A stretch of DNA of 24,914 nucleotides, from assembly GCA_001584585.1 (NCBI GenBank), contig LSYV01000252.1, positions 1-24,914 of the forward strand. Reading direction: 5' to 3'. The notes under the pieces were generated by a model. It saw only the letters and a list, made by a program, of their open reading frames with translations. It was not told where the DNA came from and searched no databases. Source of the stretch: Gonium pectorale (taxonomy: Eukaryota; Chlorophyta; Chlorophyceae; Chlamydomonadales; Volvocaceae). A program made the position numbers and the translations under genes. This document shows, piece after piece, positions 21,231 through 24,914 of the stretch; the stretch's first letter is position 1, and each line of letters opens with the position of its first letter.

Positions 21231-21300
21231 CTACTCAAAACGCCGCGCCTTCGGGTGTGTATGGCCGTAGAGGCGGGCTCCCTCTTTCTTTGCAGATTTC
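21231..21300 (-). repeat. Unidentified short repeat, inverted relative to 24311-24490
   Basis: Read on the minus strand, 21300-21271 matches 24311-24340 at 29 of 30 bases (GAAATCTGCA...GAGCCCGCCT). Its continuation to 21231 resembles 24421-24490 in the segments GCCTCTACG, CATA-CACC-CGAAG and GCG-GTTTT. The left copy therefore looks complete and the two right copies look like partial ones. Element type is unknown. Confidence 0.65.
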
Positions 21301-21584
21301 GTTTTTCCTCCACCCAAGACCATCGAACAGGAAGACGGGGCGACGAAACAAAGGAGACGAGGAGACAAACGCCAGGACAGCAGGTAAACAGACGAGGACT
21401 GAAGGAGCACAGGTGGCAGGACACACACACCCCGGTCCCTTAGCAAAAGCCGAAAACCCGAACCCCTCCCCCTCCGCAATCCGCCGAACCAAGCGACTAA
21501 TTGCACCGGCCCCACACCGCAAACCATGTTGAACGCACGCGCAGCTAGCCCCTCACAACCACCTCCAACACCACCACCCACCCC

Positions 21585-21720
21585 AACCACAACCACAACC
21601 ACAACCACAACCACAACCACAACCACAACCACAACCACAACCACAACCACAACCACAACCACAACCACAACCACAACCACAACCACAACCACAACCACAA
21701 CCACAACCACAACCACAACC
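21585..21720. repeat. (AACCAC)n hexanucleotide satellite
   Basis: A perfect 6-bp tandem repeat, about 22.7 units over 136 bp, without a visible interruption, ending at AATCAACC. A looser C/A-rich run precedes it from about 21558. The minus strand is (GTGGTT)n with regularly spaced GG pairs. The long Thr, Val, Trp-Leu and Pro-Gln ORFs that cross it are by-products of the repeat. Confidence 0.97.
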
Positions 21721-21729
21721 AATCAACCA

Positions 21730-22284
21730 TCATACCAAGTGGTCACCCTGCGACTGCGTGCATTGCTCACTGGTGACCACCCCGCCTCCTGCGTCCTGCT
21801 GCAAATCAAAAGCCTGCTGTAGCTCTATAGCCGCGACCGCCAAGGCTCCAAGGGCCACCGCCGACAGCACGTCGGACTGGCTGTGGCTGATCTCCATAGC
21901 GATGCCTCGCCACTGCTGCAGATCCGCACGCAGGCAGGCGAGCACATGGCCGCTCCTGGCCTGCCACGAGCAAACCGGACGGATGGCGCGGAGCTCCCAC
22001 AGTACCTGTTTCACCAGGGCTTCCACTTTGTCGCGGCGAGGCCCGGCGAGGCCCGGGAGGGTCTGCTGCCAAGTGGCGATGCCCGCGTGAGCCCAGGAGG
22101 GCACTGTAGTGCTAACGGAGACCTCCGCACTGTTGGACACCGGGCGAGGTGCCGGTGCTGCTGCTTGACGTCCGGCCCCACCCAGCAGGAACCCGGACCG
22201 CAGCCCTGCTGTACTGCCACGGCCTGCGGGGATGTAGAGTTTGTAAACCTGCACACGGCAAACCATTGGCGCACACGGCGACAA
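21730..22284 (-). CDS. Unrecognised exon-like ORF, probably part of a gene
   Basis: From about 22130 to 21733 the reading frame has strong G/C at third codon positions and a balanced, helix-forming amino-acid composition, for example RRDKVEALVKQVLWELRAI and AVALGALAVAAIELQQAFDL, unlike the Arg/Pro-rich shadow ORFs nearby. It ends at TGA 21730-21732, next to the (AACCAC)n satellite. A GTATGA immediately before the stop could also be a donor. The upstream boundary is unclear; the N-terminal part of the ORF (22284 to about 22140) looks less coding-like. A small upstream ORF starting at ATG 22405 (MRIFLGRDVIVDSDGW) may be another exon. I recognise no family. Confidence 0.35.
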   Translation of the reverse strand: MSPCAPMVCRVQVYKLYIPAGRGSTAGLRSGFLLGGAGRQAAAPAPRPVSNSAEVSVSTTVPSWAHAGIATWQQTLPGLAGPRRDKVEALVKQVLWELRAIRPVCSWQARSGHVLACLRADLQQWRGIAMEISHSQSDVLSAVALGALAVAAIELQQAFDLQQDAGGGVVTSEQCTQSQGDHLV

Positions 22285-22645
22285 TTGTCATTGGACCCCA
22301 CGAGAGCTTAGGTCCCCTTTCCGGTTCCCGCATGCGTGGCCCTTCTCGCCCTAACCGCCACCCATCGCTATCAACTATCACGTCGCGGCCAAGAAAGATC
22401 CGCATCCTGTCAGAGCTTTCTTAGACTGCAGCGGCGCTTATTGCTCGTCACTGCCGTGTGGCGTTACGGCAGAACGAGGCCCCAGATCGGTCCGGGCCAA
22501 CAAACAACCCGCAAGGAGCCAACCTATGACCCGCACTCTGCTCCGGGCCGCTCCCTGCCGAAACCTGCCTCCCTCTCAACGCCCCATGTTTAGATTGCAC
22601 TAGTGGCCGGAAGTGCTAGCAGTTCCAGATCGCATCAAACAGGGC

Positions 22646-22775
22646 GTGCGCGCGTGTGTGTGTGTGTGTTTTCTGTGGAAAGGTTACAGGCGGAGAGGCG
22701 AGAAAGGGCGCAGACAGCGGGTGTGTGTATGTGTGTGTTTGAAAAGGAACAACGCATACGACGTGTGTGTGTGTT
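22646..22775. repeat. Cluster of GT microsatellites
   Basis: Three short GT-rich tracts lie close together: about 22646-22670 (GCGCGTGTGTGT type), about 22721-22740 (GTGTGTGTATGTGTGTG) and about 22762-22775. They fall downstream of the minus-strand LINE ORF and may belong to its 3' UTR. Confidence 0.8.
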
Positions 22776-22819
22776 ACAAGTGCCCATACGAGCCGTTCGG
22801 CCCCTCGGCACAGCCCCGC

Positions 22820-23638
22820 TCACGCCCTCAACAGAGCATTCCTACGTTCATAGACAGAGAACAGAAAGGCACCCAACTTGCGCGGATCAGACCTGCTCAT
22901 GAAGCTAATCATCATGTCTCCCCCGTCAGCGTCGTCCTCGAAACTTAGACCGCAAACACTCCTCAACTCATCGTAGGCACAACTTTCGAACACAACGTGC
23001 TTCTCATCCTCGACCTGGCCGCACTGGTACACACAACAGCAACGCGCCGCCCGTGCCCACCCATGCGAACGATACATCGCCAAAGGCCAGGCACACGTCC
23101 TAAACCGCATCAGCGCATGCACGTGACATAGCGGCAACTGCAAACGCTGGTACCGCACAGGGCAATGTTCTGTGCAACGCGACAGCCAAACAAGGCGCAA
23201 CGCAGCAGCACGCAAAACGCCCAGCAGGCAGGTGTGCAGCCAAACGAGCACGCGCGACGCCCGCCTAGACCCACATGGAGCCAACAGAGCAATGCGCAAC
23301 AGGGCATCCCCTGACCACCCGACAAGTCGGAGCAGGCAACCACGCATACAGCGCGCGGCTAGCCCGCCCGGGTGGGTGGGTGGGAAACTACGGGCACCAT
23401 CCCGGCAGAGGGACACACCCAGTAGGAACAAAGCACAAACGGCAGATAAGGGCGCCAGTGCCGCGCCGCTAGACAAAGCAGCTCGAGCCACTCTCCATAC
23501 GGGCCTGCCGTACGTCGTGCCCATACACACACACTGCTTACACGCAACAGGCAGTCTCCTCGCGATTAGCTGAGCTCTCCTCGCTACGCTCAGAGAGTCA
23601 GGACCTCGTTGTCCACCCGGCCGTCTCAGGTGCCGCAA
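22820..23638 (-). pseudogene. LINE ORF2 C-terminal fragment
   Basis: The last 110 codons show the order ALMRFRTCAWPLAMYRSHGW, a Cys cluster (CCCVYQC), then VEDEKHVVFESCAYDELR and a final SVYERRNALL before the stop. The VEDE-x-H-x-x-x-F-E-x-C-x-Y-x-x-L-R pattern is a well-known C-terminal feature of LINE polyproteins of plants and algae. In the standard form the spacing is His-x4-Cys, while here there is one extra residue. Upstream of about 23200 the frame is Cys/Leu/Arg-rich and unlike LINE sequence, suggesting a frameshift or the truncation point. No reverse transcriptase or endonuclease domain is present. Confidence 0.65.
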
Positions 23639-23718
23639 GCTGCCACACCCACTTGCGCAGGCCGTACTCGAAGTCCTGTTACACCAACCCGCCCGATCAG
23701 CACCTTATTACCGTAGTC

Positions 23719-24183
23719 CTAGCTCGGGCCAGCCCGCGTCCAGCAGCTCATGCAAAAGGAATGCGCATTCAACGTGCGGCCCAACGGGCTTGACGGGTCC
23801 CCGTGTATCGGTATGTCATCGTCCAAACTGCAAAGGCAACAATTTCGTTTGGACGAAAGAGGATAGCCCGGCTGCGTGATACCCCGTGCCCGCGCCCAGC
23901 GCCCAGAGCGCCTCCCTGGGACCCGCCGCCCCCCCTCTGCAAGAACGCCATCCCCGCCTAATAGCCAGTCCCCGCGGTGCAGGCAGGCCGCTCCCCTCGT
24001 GTTATTCCTGACAAATAGGCCTTCTTTTGCTCTGGGAAACGTTACAGGTAGGCGAGGATGGGTGAGGACAAAGGGAGTGACAACCGGCTCTCCCGTGAAG
24101 GAAAACACGGAAACCCTGCCTTGACCCCAGCGCACCGCAGCAGGCAAGACCACGAGCAGAAGGAGCCTCGAGCACACGCACAC
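23719..24183 (-). other. ORF with a RING-like Cys/His cluster, origin unknown
   Basis: The end of this minus-strand frame (about 23850-23730) encodes CCLCSLDDDIPIHG, then after ten residues NAHSFCMSCW. The Cys-x2-Cys and His-x2-Cys-x2-Cys spacing, with Trp following, looks like part of a RING-type zinc site. An acceptor-like TTGCCTTTGCAG lies inside it, so this could be chance or two pieces. The upstream part is Arg/Gly-rich and unconvincing. It may be a piece of the neighbouring LINE, a separate gene remnant, or spurious. Confidence 0.2.
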
Positions 24184-24204
24184 GAGCAGAAGGAGCCTCG
24201 AGCA
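24151..24204. repeat. Two-copy 30-bp tandem repeat
   Basis: CACGAGCAGAAGGAGCCTCG is present at 24151 and 24181, with the following AGCA also repeated. The period is 30 bp and the 24 shared bases are identical. Confidence 0.9.
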
Positions 24205-24310
24205 GCTCGGCTGACGGCTGCCGTCGCAGCCCCGTTGCAGAGTCCAACGGGCACAGCCCTTTGTCCACAGGGCACCACTGCTTCAGGCACAGCAGCTGCT
24301 TAAAAAAAAA

Positions 24311-24340
24311 GAAATCTGCAGAGAAAGAGGGAGCCCGCCT
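24311..24340 (+). repeat. Short repeat copy next to a poly(A) run
   Basis: This is the plus-strand partner of 21271-21300 (29 of 30 bases). It is immediately preceded by nine A residues (24302-24310), which could be a short tail of a retroposed sequence or chance. Confidence 0.65.
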
Positions 24341-24420
24341 GAACGAGGTTGAAGTGTCCGCCACGTGCCGCGGCTGCCAAGGCCTCGAGATTCCAAGGCG
24401 CGTTCAGCAGCAACAAATGA

Positions 24421-24490
24421 AAGCTGCAGAACTAGAGAGGGAGCCAGCCTCTACGTTCATATATACCCCAAGAAGCGATGTTTTCGCGGG
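24421..24490 (+). repeat. Third, diverged copy of the short repeat
   Basis: It resembles the minus strand of 21231-21298 over AGAGGGAGCC-GCCTCTACG and the following CATA...ACCC..AAG-GCG..GTTTT pattern. In one frame both copies read REPAST followed by an I-x-T peptide, so the similarity includes possible coding sequence. Divergence is higher than for the 24311-24340 copy. Confidence 0.5.
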
Positions 24491-24747
24491 GGAGGGCGGG
24501 GTGGTACAAGGCAAGGCGGTGCAAAGGCAAGCCAACGCCCCTCCCATCCATCCGAGAGGAACCACCTTACCAGCGTACCACAAATCGAGAATGGTTCCAA
24601 ATTTTAGGGAGGCCCCGCCAGCTGCGGTGGGAGCTCAAGCTGTCTGGGATACTATCTAGACACGCCATACTTCGGCGTCAGGCGCTGAAGCGGGGTAGAG
24701 ACGTAAACCATAACCCGCTCCCAAACCCCAATATCCGCGATTCGTCC

Positions 24748-24914
24748 ATGGCCCCCCCCGGCTTTGACGGACGTGTAGCCTGCAACCCGGGGCACGCGGC
24801 AGGAGGGCCTTTCCGCATGGACGTTGACCCACAGCACGGCCGCCGGCTGGCGGAGGCACGCACGGCGGCCCCGGCACTCAAGCGCTTTGCTGCAGGCCGC
24901 CGTGGCAGTACCCG
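24748..24914 (+). CDS. ORF running off the right edge, unrecognised
   Basis: An ATG at 24748-24750 opens a frame of 55 codons that is still open at the window end (starts MAPPGFDGRVACNPG, later MDVDPQHGRRLAEARTAAPA). The composition from about 24795 is Ala/Arg-rich with high G/C at third positions, compatible with algal coding. Other frames and the minus strand are also open here, so the call rests on little. The first part overlaps a segment shared with 10983-11015. Confidence 0.25.
   Translation, partial: MAPPGFDGRVACNPGHAAGGPFRMDVDPQHGRRLAEARTAAPALKRFAAGRRGST

Larger units (their letters stand above)
22600..23640 (-). mobile_element. 3' end of a second, different LINE family
   Basis: The minus-strand ORF ending at 22820 has the typical C-terminus of a non-LTR retrotransposon polyprotein (see the pseudogene entry). 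It is followed by a GT-rich presumed 3' UTR with TGTAA at about 22775 and again near 22685 on the minus strand. The sequence is less GC-rich than the first LINE and shares no blocks with it, so it is a separate family. Both ends of the element are undefined: no target-site duplication or tail was identified. Confidence 0.55.

Noticed and set aside
21526..21822. Poly-Thr, poly-Val and Trp-Leu repeat ORFs
   Set aside because: These are direct by-products of the (AACCAC)n repeat, which has no stop codon in any frame.
22112..22405. ORF starting MRIFLGRDVIVD as first exon joined to 21730-22284
   Set aside because: The phase-compatible splice pairs leave introns of only about 25-40 bp, too short for these algae.
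23172..23573. Plus-strand ORF opposite the second LINE
   Set aside because: It is an Arg/Pro/Thr-rich shadow; the minus strand has the recognisable LINE C-terminus.

Overview
The window looks like nuclear DNA of a volvocine/chlamydomonadalean green alga (a Chlamydomonas-Volvox-Gonium type genome). The reasons are a GC-rich base composition, a gene cut into many exons by introns of about 60-340 bp with GTGAGT/GTGCGT/GTAAG donors and C-rich acceptors ending in GCAG, Ala/Gly/Gln-rich low-complexity protein segments, TGTAA polyadenylation-type signals, and decayed LINE retrotransposons between genes. No bacterial operon, tRNA, rRNA or CRISPR was seen.

Layout. (1) Positions 1-5412 are a mosaic of one LINE family (L1-like, plus strand): a solo 3' UTR piece (1-432), a 5'-truncated copy running from the end of the reverse transcriptase to the 3' end (1531-4107), a more decayed copy of the ORF2 middle (4108-5120), and a repeat of the 5' part of the second piece (5131-5412). 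A perfect 56-bp palindrome and a second hairpin lie at 1247-1330. (2) Positions 5413-6246 hold no recognised gene. (3) Positions 20648 down to 6247 (minus strand) hold one large gene. I could join 29 exons with matching phase at every junction into a predicted protein of about 2,906 residues: a long disordered N-terminal half with poly-Gln, a short charged helix, a block of RNI-type leucine-rich repeats, several helical regions, and one perfect calmodulin-binding IQ motif near the C-terminus. (4) Positions 20649-24914 are an intergenic or repeat-rich region: an (AACCAC)n satellite, GT microsatellites, an unrecognised exon-like ORF on the minus strand (21730-22284), the 3' end of a second LINE family on the minus strand (22820-23638), copies of an unidentified short repeat in inverted orientation, and an ORF that runs off the right edge.

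The large gene is the only confidently intact gene. Its architecture (scaffold-like disorder, LRR, IQ) suggests a calmodulin- or centrin-regulated scaffold, but its function is not known to me. All exon boundaries were inferred by eye from splice consensus, phase and codon bias; a few have stated alternatives.
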